A program made the translations under genes and the position numbers. 64,000 nucleotides of DNA from Streptomyces sp. CNQ-509 (GTDB lineage: Bacteria > Actinomycetota > Actinomycetes > Streptomycetales > Streptomycetaceae). The notes beneath the pieces are model-generated. The model was not told the DNA's origin. It saw only the letters and a program-made list of their open reading frames with translations, and did not search any database. Numbering within the stretch: position 1 is the first letter of the stretch; each line of letters starts with the position of its first letter. The DNA lies in contig NZ_CP011492.1 in NCBI RefSeq assembly GCF_001011035.1, forward strand, positions 3,729,501 to 3,793,500, in the 5' to 3' direction. Shown here piece by piece: positions 1-8,419 of the stretch.

Positions 1-37
1 GACGGGAGCACGGGGGGAGTGGGCGGGGGGCAGGGGT

Positions 38-1243
38 GTGCGCCGCCTCGCCTCCTCCCCCGACGGGCCCGTCGCCGCCGCCGCGCTCCTCACCCTCCTC
101 GCCGCCGTCGACACCGTCCTGCACACAGGCGCAGGCGACCGTCTCACCGCCGCCCTGCTCCTCGCCTTCGGCGCCGCCGCCCCCGTCGCGCTGCTACGCA
201 CCCACCCCGCCCCCGCCGCCGTCCTCACCACCGCCGCGAACGCCCCGCTCGCCGCCCTCCTCGGCGCCCCCGTCGCCGCCGGCGTCGCCGCCCAGGCACT
301 CCTCCTGCACCGCCTCGCCCGCCACGGCACCCGCCGCGCCCGCACCCTCGCCGTCCTCCTCGTGCTGCCGCTCGCCGGCTACGCGGTCGGCGACCCCGGT
401 ACCGCGGCAGGCGGCCGGCTCGACGCCGCCGGCCGGCTGCTCGCCGTAGCCGCGGCCGTCCTCCTCGCCGCCGCCACCGCCACCGGCCTCGCCCACCGCA
501 CCCGCAGCACCGCCGCCGCGCACAGCGCCACCGAACGCGCCATCGCGCACGCCCTCTACGAGCACGCCGCCCGCGGCGAACGCGCCCGCATCGCACGCGA
601 ACTCCACGACGTCGTCGCCCACCACATCTCGATGATCTCCGTGCAGGCGGAAACCGCCCGCCTCACCACCCCCGGCCTCCCCGACGAAGGCGCCCGCCGG
701 CTCCGCGACATCGGCGACACCGCCCGCACCGCCCTCACCGAGATGCGCCGCCTCCTCGGCGTCCTGCGCGAAGACGCCGGCGCCGCCCCCGCGGAACGCC
801 GCCCCCCGCCCGGCCTCGCCCAGCTCAACGAACTCCTCGACGGCGCCCGCGACGCCGCAGGGGCCGCCGTCCGGCTCATCGTCAGCGGCGCCGTGCGCCC
901 CCTCGGCACGGGCATCGAGCTCACCGCGTACCGCATCGTGCAGGAAGCGCTCACCAACGCCCGCCGGCACGCCCCCGGCGCCGCCGTCGACGTCGAACTC
1001 CACTACACCGGCACCGCCCTGCGCCTGCGCATCCGCGACAACGGCCCGGGTCCGGGTCCGGATCCCGGCCACGGCCCTGATCCGGGCTTCGCGGGCGGCG
1101 GGCACGGGCTGCCCGGCATGCGCGAACGCGCCGCCGCCGTCGGCGGCCGGCTCCGCAGCGGCCCCGCCGCGGGCGGCGGCTTCCTCCTCGAAGCGACGCT
1201 CCCCGCACGGACCCGTACGAGCAGGGAGGAGACCGCCGCATGA
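38..1243 (+). CDS. Sensor histidine kinase, NarL/DesK-type (5' end possibly outside window)
   Basis: Membrane sensor kinase of a two-component system. The first ~165 residues hold about five hydrophobic segments. A HisKA_3 dimerisation helix follows, with ARELHDVVAHHIS around His190, the likely phospho-acceptor. The C-terminus is a HATPase_c domain with an N-box (QEALTNARRHA), a DNGPGPG motif and a GLPGMRERA motif. The ATP-lid is stretched by a Gly-Pro-Asp repeat (GPGPGPDPGHGPDPG). GTG at 38 gives a plausible start, but the frame stays open to the left edge, so the true start may lie outside. The stop overlaps the regulator's start by 4 bp (ATGA), implying translational coupling. The signal sensed cannot be read. 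Confidence 0.9.
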   Translation: MRRLASSPDGPVAAAALLTLLAAVDTVLHTGAGDRLTAALLLAFGAAAPVALLRTHPAPAAVLTTAANAPLAALLGAPVAAGVAAQALLLHRLARHGTRRARTLAVLLVLPLAGYAVGDPGTAAGGRLDAAGRLLAVAAAVLLAAATATGLAHRTRSTAAAHSATERAIAHALYEHAARGERARIARELHDVVAHHISMISVQAETARLTTPGLPDEGARRLRDIGDTARTALTEMRRLLGVLREDAGAAPAERRPPPGLAQLNELLDGARDAAGAAVRLIVSGAVRPLGTGIELTAYRIVQEALTNARRHAPGAAVDVELHYTGTALRLRIRDNGPGPGPDPGHGPDPGFAGGGHGLPGMRERAAAVGGRLRSGPAAGGGFLLEATLPARTRTSREETAA

Positions 1244-1932
1244 CCGGCACCGCGGACACGGACACCGTGCGCGTCGTCGTCGCCGACGATCACGAGGTCG
1301 TACGCGCCGGCTTCGCCGGACTCCTCGCCACCCAGCCCGACTTCGACGTCGTCGGCACCGCGCACGACGGCGCCGACGCGGTCCGCGTCTGCCGCGCCCG
1401 GCGGCCCGACGTCGTGCTCATGGACGTCCGCATGCCCGGCGTCGACGGCATCGAGGCCACCGCCCGCCTCACCGCGGAGCCGCCACACCCGAAGGTGCTG
1501 ATCCTCACCACCTTCGACCTCGACGAGTACGTCTATGACGCCCTCGCCGCCGGCGCCAGCGGCTTCCTCCTCAAGGACGTCACGGCGGAGCGGCTCTTCG
1601 ACGCGGTGCGCGTGGTCGCGGCCGGCGAGGCGCTGCTCGCGCCGGGGGTCACGCGGCGGCTGATCGCCGAGTTCGCGCGGCTGCGCGCCGCGCGGCCGGA
1701 ACGCGACGGGGCGGCGGCGCCGCTGGCCGCGCTGACGCCGCGCGAGACGGAGGTGCTGCGGCTCCTCGCCGAGGGCCTGTCCAACCCCGAACTCGCCGCC
1801 CGCCTGCACGTCGGCGAGGAGACGGTGAAGACGCACGTCAGCCGGCTGCTGGCGAAGCTCGGGCTGCGGGACCGCACGCAGGCGGTGGTCATGGCGTACG
1901 AAACGGGCCTCGTCGTCCCCGGCGCCCGCTGA
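1240..1932 (+). CDS. Response regulator, NarL/LuxR family
   Basis: Partner of the upstream kinase, with which it overlaps by 4 bp. The N-terminal receiver domain has an acidic pocket (VVADDHEVVRAG), phospho-acceptor Asp in VLMDVRMPGVDG near residue 60, and the conserved Lys in FLLKDV. The C-terminal LuxR helix-turn-helix (LTPRETEVLRLLAEGLSNPELA to VKTHVSRLLAKLGLRDR) spans roughly residues 165-225. The 230-aa length is typical. It should bind DNA when phosphorylated; the targets are unknown. A strong GC hairpin follows the stop. Confidence 0.95.
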   Translation: MTGTADTDTVRVVVADDHEVVRAGFAGLLATQPDFDVVGTAHDGADAVRVCRARRPDVVLMDVRMPGVDGIEATARLTAEPPHPKVLILTTFDLDEYVYDALAAGASGFLLKDVTAERLFDAVRVVAAGEALLAPGVTRRLIAEFARLRAARPERDGAAAPLAALTPRETEVLRLLAEGLSNPELAARLHVGEETVKTHVSRLLAKLGLRDRTQAVVMAYETGLVVPGAR

Positions 1933-1933
1933 C

Positions 1934-1958
1934 GCCCCCGGGCCACTGCCCCGGGGGC
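1934..1958 (+). terminator. GC-rich hairpin after the two-component pair
   Basis: A 9-bp perfect stem (1934-1942 with 1950-1958, GCCCCCGGG against CCCGGGGGC) with a 7-nt loop starts one base after the response regulator stop. No U-tract follows, as is usual for Streptomyces terminators. Confidence 0.6.
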
Positions 1959-2005
1959 TCCGGCCGCCCGGCCCGTACGGGCACGGCTCGGCTAGCCTCG
2001 TGACC

Positions 2006-2677
2006 ATGCCCGGAGCCATCGAACTCGTGATATTCGACTGCGACGGAGTCCTCGTCGACTCCGAGCGCATCGCCGCCGCCGCCCAGGTCACCGTGGGGGC
2101 GGAACTCGGCTGGCCGCTCACCGAAGCCGACGCCGTCGAACTCTTCATGGGCAAGTCCCAGGAATCCGTCGGCGCCATGGTCGTCGAACGCCTCGGCCCG
2201 GGCACCGACGAGACCTGGCGCACCCGCTACTACGAGGAGTTCTTCGCCGGCCTCGACCGCCTCGAAGCCGTACCGGGCGTCGTCGACGCGCTCGACGCGC
2301 TCGCCGCCGCCGGCCTGCCCACCTGCGTCGCGTCCAGCGGCGGGCACGAGCGGATGCGCCGCACCCTCGGCAGGACCGGGCTGTACGACCGCTTCGCCGG
2401 ACGCATCTACTCCGCCACCGACGTCGGCGGCCGCGGCAAACCCGCGCCCGACCTCTTCCTGCACGCGGCCCGGGAGATGGGCTACGCGCCGCGGGCGTGC
2501 GCGGTGGTGGAGGACAGCCGCTACGGCGTCCAGGCGGCGCGCGCCGCGGGCATGCGCGCGTACGGCTTCACCGGCGGGCTGTCCCCGGCCGACTGGCTGG
2601 CGGGGCCGGACACCGTGCTCTTCGACGACATGCGCAAGCTGCCGGTCCTGCTGGAGGCGGTGGGCACGGCGGACTGA
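2006..2677 (+). CDS. HAD-superfamily hydrolase (phosphatase/phosphomutase-like)
   Basis: HAD subfamily IA enzyme of about 223 aa. Motif I is FDCDGVLVDSE near the N-terminus with both catalytic Asp. A helical cap follows (TEADAVELFMGKS region). Motif II Ser is in CVASSGGHERM, the motif III Lys in GRGKPAPD, and motif IV is VVEDSRYGVQAA. This layout matches beta-phosphoglucomutase-like and sugar-phosphate phosphatases; the substrate cannot be assigned. ATG at 2006 is preferred over the in-frame GTG at 2000. It stands alone between a terminator hairpin and a tandem repeat. Confidence 0.9.
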   Translation: MPGAIELVIFDCDGVLVDSERIAAAAQVTVGAELGWPLTEADAVELFMGKSQESVGAMVVERLGPGTDETWRTRYYEEFFAGLDRLEAVPGVVDALDALAAAGLPTCVASSGGHERMRRTLGRTGLYDRFAGRIYSATDVGGRGKPAPDLFLHAAREMGYAPRACAVVEDSRYGVQAARAAGMRAYGFTGGLSPADWLAGPDTVLFDDMRKLPVLLEAVGTAD

Positions 2678-2695
2678 CGGCGCGAGGGCGGAGGC

Positions 2696-2765
<70 letters not shown>

Positions 2766-2788
2766 AGAACGTACGAGCAGGAAGCCCT

Positions 2789-3346
2789 CTACGCCTCCCG
2801 CCCCTTGCCCCACTCGGACGCCAGCACCGACCACACCTCCGTGTCCTGCCGCACCCCCCGGTAGGGGTGCTTCGCGCGCAGCACCGCCTCGCGGCTCATG
2901 CCGAGGCGCTGGGCGACCTTGATGCTCGGGGTGTTCTCCGCGGAGACGAGCCACTCCACCCGCTCCACGCCGCGCTCGTGCACCGCCCAGTCGATGATCA
3001 CGCGTGCGGCGCGCGTGACCAGCCCGCGGCCGGCCGCCGCGGGTTCCAGCCAGCAACCCGCCTCGCAGGTGCGCTGCCGCGCGTCGAAGACGCGGAAGAG
3101 GACGCCGCCGACGAGGAGGCCGTCGAGCCAGATCCCGTAGAGGCGGCCGGAGTCGGAGGCGGCCTTGTCGGCGTACGACTGGAGCCAGGCGCGGGTGGAC
3201 TCGAGGTCGGCGGTGGCGTCGGGGAGGCCGACGTGGCGGCCGATGAACTCGCGCCCGCGGTCCATGTGGGCGAGGAACTCCCCGGCCTGCCACGGCTCCA
3301 GCGGCCGCAGCTCGGCACCGTCGTCACCCAGGGATATCGCGAACAT
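2789..3346 (-). CDS. GNAT acetyltransferase, RimJ/RimL type
   Basis: N-acetyltransferase of 185 aa that would use acetyl-CoA on a protein N-terminus or small amine. It begins MFAISLGDDGAELRPLEPWQAGEFLAHMDR. Visible features are the acetyl-CoA loop region (GRGLVTRAARVIIDWAV) and the motif B-like ENTPSIKVAQRLGMSREAVLR, typical of ribosomal-protein-type GNATs. ATG at 3346 is chosen because CTGGAGGA lies a few bases upstream; the frame is open further upstream but lacks a better start. The substrate is unknown. Confidence 0.9.
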   Translation of the reverse strand: MFAISLGDDGAELRPLEPWQAGEFLAHMDRGREFIGRHVGLPDATADLESTRAWLQSYADKAASDSGRLYGIWLDGLLVGGVLFRVFDARQRTCEAGCWLEPAAAGRGLVTRAARVIIDWAVHERGVERVEWLVSAENTPSIKVAQRLGMSREAVLRAKHPYRGVRQDTEVWSVLASEWGKGREA

Positions 3347-3410
3347 CTGTCCTCCAGTGGCTGTGCTCCGTACGGTGATCCTCGCACGGGCCACCGACAG
3401 GTCCCGCAGG

Positions 3411-4358
3411 TCATCCGCCCGCCGCGGGCTCCGTCCGTGCCGCCTCCGCCTGCCCCGCCTCGGCGAGGGCGGCGACACACGCCCGTACGGCCGGACTCTC
3501 ACCCCGGGACCGCCACGCGGCCTGCACCGTACGCCGCACCGCGGGCCGCACCGGCAGGAACCGCACCCCGGGCGGGCACGGCCGCTGCGCCATCTCCGGT
3601 ACGAGCGACACGCACAGCCCGCCCCGCACGAGGGCGAGAAGCGTGGCGTACTCCGTCACCTGGTACCGCACCTCCGGCTCCAGGCCCACCTCGCGCAGCG
3701 CCTGCGTCAGCCCCTCGTACGGCTCGGTGCCGACCGGACAACTCGCCCACACCGCCGCCCCGGTCGGATGGGCGAGACCGCCCAGCTCGGCGAGGCCGAC
3801 GCGCTCGCGGCCGGCCAGCGGGTGGGCGTCCGGCACCGCCAACTGCACGTCCTCGACCACCAGCGTCCGCACCGCCAGCCCCTGCGGCAACCGGATCGGC
3901 CGGCTGCTCCAGCTCTCGATGAGCAGCAGGTCCAGCTCCCCGCCGACCAGCCGGGGCACCAGCTCGACGACCTCGCCGTCGACGACGGTGGGGGTCAGCC
4001 GCGGATGGGAGGCGGTGAGGGCGGTGAGCACCTCGGGCAGCAGCGCACGCAGCGAACTGCCGACGCCGCCGAGGCGCAGCGGGCCGAGGATCTCGTCCTG
4101 CAGATCGGCGAGATCCGCCTCGGCCTCGGCGACCTGCGCACACACCCGGGCGGCATGCGCGGCGAGCACCTGTCCCGCGTGGGTGAGGCGGACGCTGCGC
4201 CCGTACGGCTCCAGCAGCCGCTGCCCGGACTCGCGCTCCAGCTTGGCGAGCTGCTGCGAGACACCGGAGGCGGTGACGTGCAGCGATTCGGCGGCACGCG
4301 CGATGGTGCCGTGGACGGCGACGGCGTCGAGGGCACGGAGGCGCTCCAAGCTGAACAC
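3411..4358 (-). CDS. LysR-family transcriptional regulator
   Basis: 315-aa LysR regulator. The N-terminal winged HTH (LRALDAVAVHGTIARAAESLHVTASGVSQQLAKLERE) occupies residues ~6-45 and a periplasmic-binding-protein-like effector domain follows to the C-terminus. It is divergent from an EamA transporter whose start is only ~75 bp away, so control of that exporter and of itself is likely. The start is GTG with no visible Shine-Dalgarno, so the transcript may be leaderless. An inverted repeat lies in the shared promoter. Confidence 0.93.
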   Translation of the reverse strand: MFSLERLRALDAVAVHGTIARAAESLHVTASGVSQQLAKLERESGQRLLEPYGRSVRLTHAGQVLAAHAARVCAQVAEAEADLADLQDEILGPLRLGGVGSSLRALLPEVLTALTASHPRLTPTVVDGEVVELVPRLVGGELDLLLIESWSSRPIRLPQGLAVRTLVVEDVQLAVPDAHPLAGRERVGLAELGGLAHPTGAAVWASCPVGTEPYEGLTQALREVGLEPEVRYQVTEYATLLALVRGGLCVSLVPEMAQRPCPPGVRFLPVRPAVRRTVQAAWRSRGESPAVRACVAALAEAGQAEAARTEPAAGG

Positions 4359-4398
4359 AAAGCGATGCTAACGCTTGAGGGCAATGAATCATCGCTTT
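4359..4398. promoter_or_regulatory. Inverted repeat between LysR and EamA genes (candidate LysR operator)
   Basis: AAAGCGATG at 4359-4367 is exactly inverted by CATCGCTTT at 4390-4398, with a 22-bp spacer in an unusually AT-rich patch between the divergent genes. Symmetric half-sites about two helical turns apart fit LysR-type recognition. The repeat abuts the regulator's GTG start. Confidence 0.6.
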
Positions 4399-4431
4399 TT
4401 CTTGTGGGAGCGGGGAGGCAGAGTGAGGAGC

Positions 4432-5553
4432 ATGCGAGTCGGCGGGGAGAGCCAGGACAGCCAGGGGGACATACCGTCCGAAAGCCGGCCGGCCGGCAAC
4501 TCCGCCGCCCGGGACCACGAGGGGAGCGGCGACGGGGGCGCCGCCCGGAGCCTCGCCCAGGACCATGCCCCACACGTCGACCGGGGACTCGCCTCGGGCC
4601 TCTTCACCCGGCTGGCCACCCCGGCGACGATGGTCGTCGGCGGCTCGGCGTGCATCTCGCTGTCGGCGATCTTCGTGAAGCTCTCCGACGTGAACGCCGG
4701 CACCGCCGCCTTCCTGCGCTGCCTGCTGGCACTGCTGCTGCTCGCCCCGCTGGCGGCCGTCGAACTCCGCCGCCTCGGCCCCCGGGCCAGGCGCCCGGTG
4801 CTCACGGACCTGGCGGCGGGGCTGCTGCTCGGCGTCGACTTCGTGTTCTGGGCGGCGAGCATCAGGGACGTCGGCGCGTCCATCGCGACCGTGCTGCTCA
4901 ACATCCAGGTGATCGTCTTCCCGCTGCTGGCCCGCCTCCTGACCCGTACGCCGCTGCCGCGCGGCTTCTGGCTCACGGCGCCGGTGCTGCTCGCCGGGGT
5001 GGCGCTCGCGGGCGGCGCGATCGGCGACCCGGAACCGGGCAGCAACCCCGTCACCGGCATCCTCTACGGCACCGCCGCGGGCGTCGCCTTCGCCGCCTAC
5101 CTCTTCCTCACCCGCCTGGCCGGCACCCGCCCCCGCACGAACCCTTCCGCTCCCTCCCCTCCCCGCCCGCACATCGCCGTGCCTGTGTGCGCCGCGACGT
5201 TCTCCGCCGCCATCGCCTCCGGCGTCCTCGGCGCGCTGTGGACCGGTATCGATCCGACGCCCGAGCCCGCCGCCCTCGGCTGGCTGGCCGCGCTGGCCGC
5301 GCTCGGCCAGGTTCTCGCCCTGCTCCTCATCACCCCCGCTCTGCCCCGGCTCGCCCCGGCCACCGGGGCGGCACTGCTCCTGCTCCAGCCGGTGCTCGCC
5401 GTCGCCACCGCCGTCGCGTTCCTCGGCGAGCGGCCCACGGCGACGCAGTACGCCGGCTGCGTGCTGGTGATCGCCACCGTCTGGTACGCCACCCGCGGCG
5501 CCGCCGGCCGCGGCGCCGAAACTCCCGCGCTCCGCACCAAGGGCCGCGGCTAG
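4432..5553 (+). CDS. EamA/DMT-family transporter
   Basis: Inner-membrane drug/metabolite exporter of the EamA family, 373 aa. A ~60-residue hydrophilic N-terminal extension precedes about ten hydrophobic helices arranged as two EamA repeats (SACISLSAIFVKLSDVNAGTAAFLRCLLALLLLAPL in the first, LLLLQPVLAVATAVAFLGERPTATQYAGCVLVI in the second). ATG at 4432 follows a GAGGAG ribosome site. A TTG and an ATG lie upstream in frame, but without a site. Probable target of the divergent LysR regulator. The substrate is unknown. Confidence 0.9.
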   Translation: MRVGGESQDSQGDIPSESRPAGNSAARDHEGSGDGGAARSLAQDHAPHVDRGLASGLFTRLATPATMVVGGSACISLSAIFVKLSDVNAGTAAFLRCLLALLLLAPLAAVELRRLGPRARRPVLTDLAAGLLLGVDFVFWAASIRDVGASIATVLLNIQVIVFPLLARLLTRTPLPRGFWLTAPVLLAGVALAGGAIGDPEPGSNPVTGILYGTAAGVAFAAYLFLTRLAGTRPRTNPSAPSPPRPHIAVPVCAATFSAAIASGVLGALWTGIDPTPEPAALGWLAALAALGQVLALLLITPALPRLAPATGAALLLLQPVLAVATAVAFLGERPTATQYAGCVLVIATVWYATRGAAGRGAETPALRTKGRG

Positions 5554-5563
5554 GCTGCGCCCC

Positions 5564-6934
5564 ATGCCGCCGTATGACGACGCCCTGCTTCCCGCCACCG
5601 CCCGCGCCCTGCGCCACCGGCTCGCGGTCGCGCAGCGCGAGGGACGTACGCCTTCGCTCGTCGCGGCCGTCGTACGCGACGGGGAGACCGTCTGGTCCGG
5701 CGCCCGCTCGATGGTCGACGGGCACGAGCCGACCACCGACACCCAGTACCGCGTCGGCTCGCTCACCAAGACGTTCGTCGCCGTGCTGGTGCTCCGGCTG
5801 CGCGACGAGGGCCTTCTCGACCTCGCCGATCCGCTGGGCAAGCACGTCCCGGGCACTCAGGCCCCCGCGGTGACCATCGCTCAACTCCTCTCTCACAGCT
5901 CCGGTATCGGCGCCGAGCCCCGCGGTCCCTGGTGGGAGCGGACCCCGGGCACGCTCCGCCCCGAGCTCGGTGCACTCTTCGACGGCGACCCCACCCGCCA
6001 CCCGGCGGGCCGCCGGTACCACTACTCCAACCCCGGCTTCGCGTACCTCGGCGCGGTCGTCGAGGCACTGCGCGGCGCACCGTGGGACGACGTGCTGCGA
6101 CGCGAGCTGCTGGAGCCGCTGGACCTGCGGCGTACGACACCGCTGCCCGAGGCCCCCCACGCCGGCGGGTTCGCCGTCCATCCGTGGGCCGACGTCATGC
6201 AGCCCGAGCCGTTGCACGACACCGGCCGGATGGCCCCCGCGGGCCAGTTGTGGTCCACGGCCGGCGACCTGGCCCGGTTCGCGGCCTTCCTCGTACGCGG
6301 CGACGACCGGGTGCTCTGCGCCGGCACGCTGGCGGAGATGCGCACCCCCGCCGTTGCCCCCGAGGCCGCGTCGTGGGACAGCGGGTACGGGCTGGGCATG
6401 CAGCTCATCCGTCGCGACGGCACGGTGCTCGCCGGCCACACCGGCTCCATGCCCGGGTTCCTCGCCTGCCTCCTTTCCGATGTCGACGAGGACGTGAGCG
6501 CGGTCGTCCTCACGAACGTCACTTCCGGCGTGTCCGTCTCCGGCCTGGCCGCCGATCTGATCGGCACCGTGCTGCGGCACGAGCCGCGCATCCCCGAGCC
6601 GTGGCGTCCGCTGGCCGCGGATGCGGTGGATCCGGAGCTGCTCGCCCTCACGGGCCCGTGGTACTGGGGCGCGAACCCGCACGTGCTGCGGCTGAAGGAG
6701 GACCGGTGGCTGGACCTGGGGCCGCTCACCGGCAACGGCTACGCCTCCCGGCTCCGCCCGGAGGCGGACGGCACGTGGACGGCGGTCGACGGCTACTGCG
6801 CCGGTGAGACGCTGCGGGTGGAGCGTGCGGCGGACGGTGAGGTGTCGCACCTCGACCTGGGCACCTTCGTCTTCACCCGCGAACCGTACGACCCGGACGC
6901 CCCCGTCCCCGGCGGCACCCGCGGCTGGACGTAA
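5564..6934 (+). CDS. Serine hydrolase, beta-lactamase/class C PBP-like
   Basis: Serine hydrolase of the beta-lactamase (PF00144) fold, 456 aa. The SxxK motif is SLTK (Ser66, Lys69), the YxN motif is in RYHYSNPGFAYLG, and the third motif is HTGSMPGF. A ~130-aa C-terminal beta-rich extension carries WYWGANPHVLRL. No signal peptide or membrane segment is seen, so it is probably a cytoplasmic esterase or peptidase rather than an antibiotic-resistance enzyme. It starts 10 bp after the EamA gene and may share its transcript. A tandem GGGACAC repeat follows the stop. Confidence 0.92.
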   Translation: MPPYDDALLPATARALRHRLAVAQREGRTPSLVAAVVRDGETVWSGARSMVDGHEPTTDTQYRVGSLTKTFVAVLVLRLRDEGLLDLADPLGKHVPGTQAPAVTIAQLLSHSSGIGAEPRGPWWERTPGTLRPELGALFDGDPTRHPAGRRYHYSNPGFAYLGAVVEALRGAPWDDVLRRELLEPLDLRRTTPLPEAPHAGGFAVHPWADVMQPEPLHDTGRMAPAGQLWSTAGDLARFAAFLVRGDDRVLCAGTLAEMRTPAVAPEAASWDSGYGLGMQLIRRDGTVLAGHTGSMPGFLACLLSDVDEDVSAVVLTNVTSGVSVSGLAADLIGTVLRHEPRIPEPWRPLAADAVDPELLALTGPWYWGANPHVLRLKEDRWLDLGPLTGNGYASRLRPEADGTWTAVDGYCAGETLRVERAADGEVSHLDLGTFVFTREPYDPDAPVPGGTRGWT

Positions 6935-6950
6935 CCCCGCTCCCGCCCCA

Positions 6951-7013
6951 CGGGACACGCGACACGGGACACGGGACACGGGACACGGGACACGGGACAC
7001 GGGACACGGGACG
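6951..7013. repeat. 7-bp tandem repeat (GGGACAC)n
   Basis: About eight near-perfect copies of a 7-bp unit (GGGACAC) lie 17 bp after the serine hydrolase stop, in the gap before the convergent winged-helix gene. It is noncoding. A 7-bp period in a noncoding strip is a slippage signature. Confidence 0.9.
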
Positions 7014-7078
7014 CAGGAAGCAGGTCGCCCCCGAAGCCCCGGCAGCAGACGTGGGAGGCTCCGCCCGGATGGACGGCC

Positions 7079-8233
7079 CTATGCGGCCAGCTCCTTCTCC
7101 AGCGGCGTGCGGAACCTCGGCGTTATCCGGGCGTCGCCCACCCATGCCGCCAGCCGCTCGGCCTCCGCGGCCACTGCGCGCTCCGCCTCGCCGCCCACGT
7201 CCCTGAGCATCCGCCACACCACCTCTCCGTCCTGTCGTTGCGCCCAGCCGCCGACGACTTCGCCGTTCCACCACACCGTCGGCCCCACGTTGCCGCTGCC
7301 GTCGAAAAGCGCCTTGCGGTAGCCGGGGTCAAGGTGCCAGTCGCGTTCCTTCCAGCCCATCGGTGTCGGGTCGAGCCCGGGGAGCAGCGCCGCCCACGGC
7401 TCCGGCTGCGCGACCGGCTCGGTGTCGTCCGGCAGCACCAACCCCGTGCCCTCGTCCAGCTCCACCGCCACGGCGCCGGTCGCGGCCAGCGCCTTGCGCG
7501 CGGCGGTCTTCGTCCAGCCGGTCCACCACACGAGGTCCGCTTCGGTGGCCGGCCCGTACGCGTACAGCCAGCGTCTGGTCAGCTCCGTCTGCGCCTCGGC
7601 GACGTCCATGCCGCCGAAGTCCTCGCCGGGCGCCCATCGGAACTGGCTCGACGTCCATGACCCGCGCGGGTGCCCGCGGCGTATGTGCCCGTCGCAGGCG
7701 AGCATCCGCAGCACGCGCGTCGTCACGCCCTGCTGCGTCTCCTGGCGGCTGCCCGGGAAGACCGTGATCTTCGTGCGCAGCAGCGGCTCGGCGGCGGATA
7801 TCTCGCTGCCGGTCGCCTCGCCCCTGTCTTTGAGCACGGCCAGCGCGGCGGCCTCGGCGCGCTGTAGCCACGCCTCGTCCAGGCCGTTCCAGTCCTTGAG
7901 GTGCTTGAGGAAGGTGGCGCGCTCGCGGGCCGCTCTGGCGCGGGCCGCCGCCGCGTCCACGACGGGCGCCAGCTCACGGCTGACCGCGAAGAGCGTGCGC
8001 CGCATGGACAGCAGCTTCACCAGCGCCACCTCCTCGTAGAGCGCGCGCTCGACGGGCGTGACTCCGGGCTCCCTCATCCGCGCGCAGGCGGAGAGGAAGA
8101 CGGTCGCCGCGTCCGTCGCATGCAGCGCCACGACCGCGTCGGCAGCGGCGACGGGCGAGGCCGCGCGGGCGGCCGGCGCCAGCGCATGCCGCACGCCGAT
8201 ACGGGCTCGTCGCTGCTCTGTCGTGATCTGCAC
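7079..8233 (-). CDS. Winged-helix DNA-binding protein, HTH_42/YcaQ-AlkZ superfamily
   Basis: 384-aa protein of the winged-helix superfamily that includes the interstrand-crosslink DNA glycosylases YcaQ and AlkZ. The family signature is visible throughout: RIGVRHALAP near the start, LKHLKDWNGLDEAWLQRAE, RGSWTSSQFRWAP, LVWWTGWTKTAARKAL, PWAALLPGLDPTPMGWKERDWHLD and NVGPTVWWNGEVVGGWAQR. At the catalytic loop, where characterised members have Gln-x-Gln or Gln-x-Asp, this protein reads VVALHATDAATVFLSACAR. Glycosylase activity is therefore unproven. GTG start at 8233; monocistronic. Confidence 0.85.
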   Translation of the reverse strand: MQITTEQRRARIGVRHALAPAARAASPVAAADAVVALHATDAATVFLSACARMREPGVTPVERALYEEVALVKLLSMRRTLFAVSRELAPVVDAAAARARAARERATFLKHLKDWNGLDEAWLQRAEAAALAVLKDRGEATGSEISAAEPLLRTKITVFPGSRQETQQGVTTRVLRMLACDGHIRRGHPRGSWTSSQFRWAPGEDFGGMDVAEAQTELTRRWLYAYGPATEADLVWWTGWTKTAARKALAATGAVAVELDEGTGLVLPDDTEPVAQPEPWAALLPGLDPTPMGWKERDWHLDPGYRKALFDGSGNVGPTVWWNGEVVGGWAQRQDGEVVWRMLRDVGGEAERAVAAEAERLAAWVGDARITPRFRTPLEKELAA

Positions 8234-8273
8234 AGTGGCAGTATGCCGAAGCTCACCCCGGCCCGCCCAGGTC

Positions 8274-8282
8274 TGTGGATAA
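8274..8282 (-). promoter_or_regulatory. Isolated DnaA-box sequence
   Basis: TGTGGATAA, the complement of the E. coli consensus TTATCCACA, lies in the 186-bp gap between a winged-helix gene and a GNAT gene. It is a single copy, so its role is uncertain. Confidence 0.35.
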
Positions 8283-8419
8283 CTTCGGATCCTCCCCGCC
8301 GATAGCCTTCTGACAAGGGACGATTCGATGCAACGGGCTCGTCCCTCCGGGCCTGTCCGGAGCCCGGGGCGGCCAGTTGCGAGCCCGTACGCCCCCCGGC
8401 TCCTGCCCCACCACGCCCC

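Noticed and set aside
3499..5856. Long minus-strand frame across LysR, EamA and serine hydrolase genes
   Set aside because: Antisense to well-supported genes; composition is noise and no ribosome site fits.
5564..6934. Antibiotic-resistance beta-lactamase
   Set aside because: No signal peptide and a C-terminal extension typical of general serine hydrolases; the motif set alone does not show lactamase activity.
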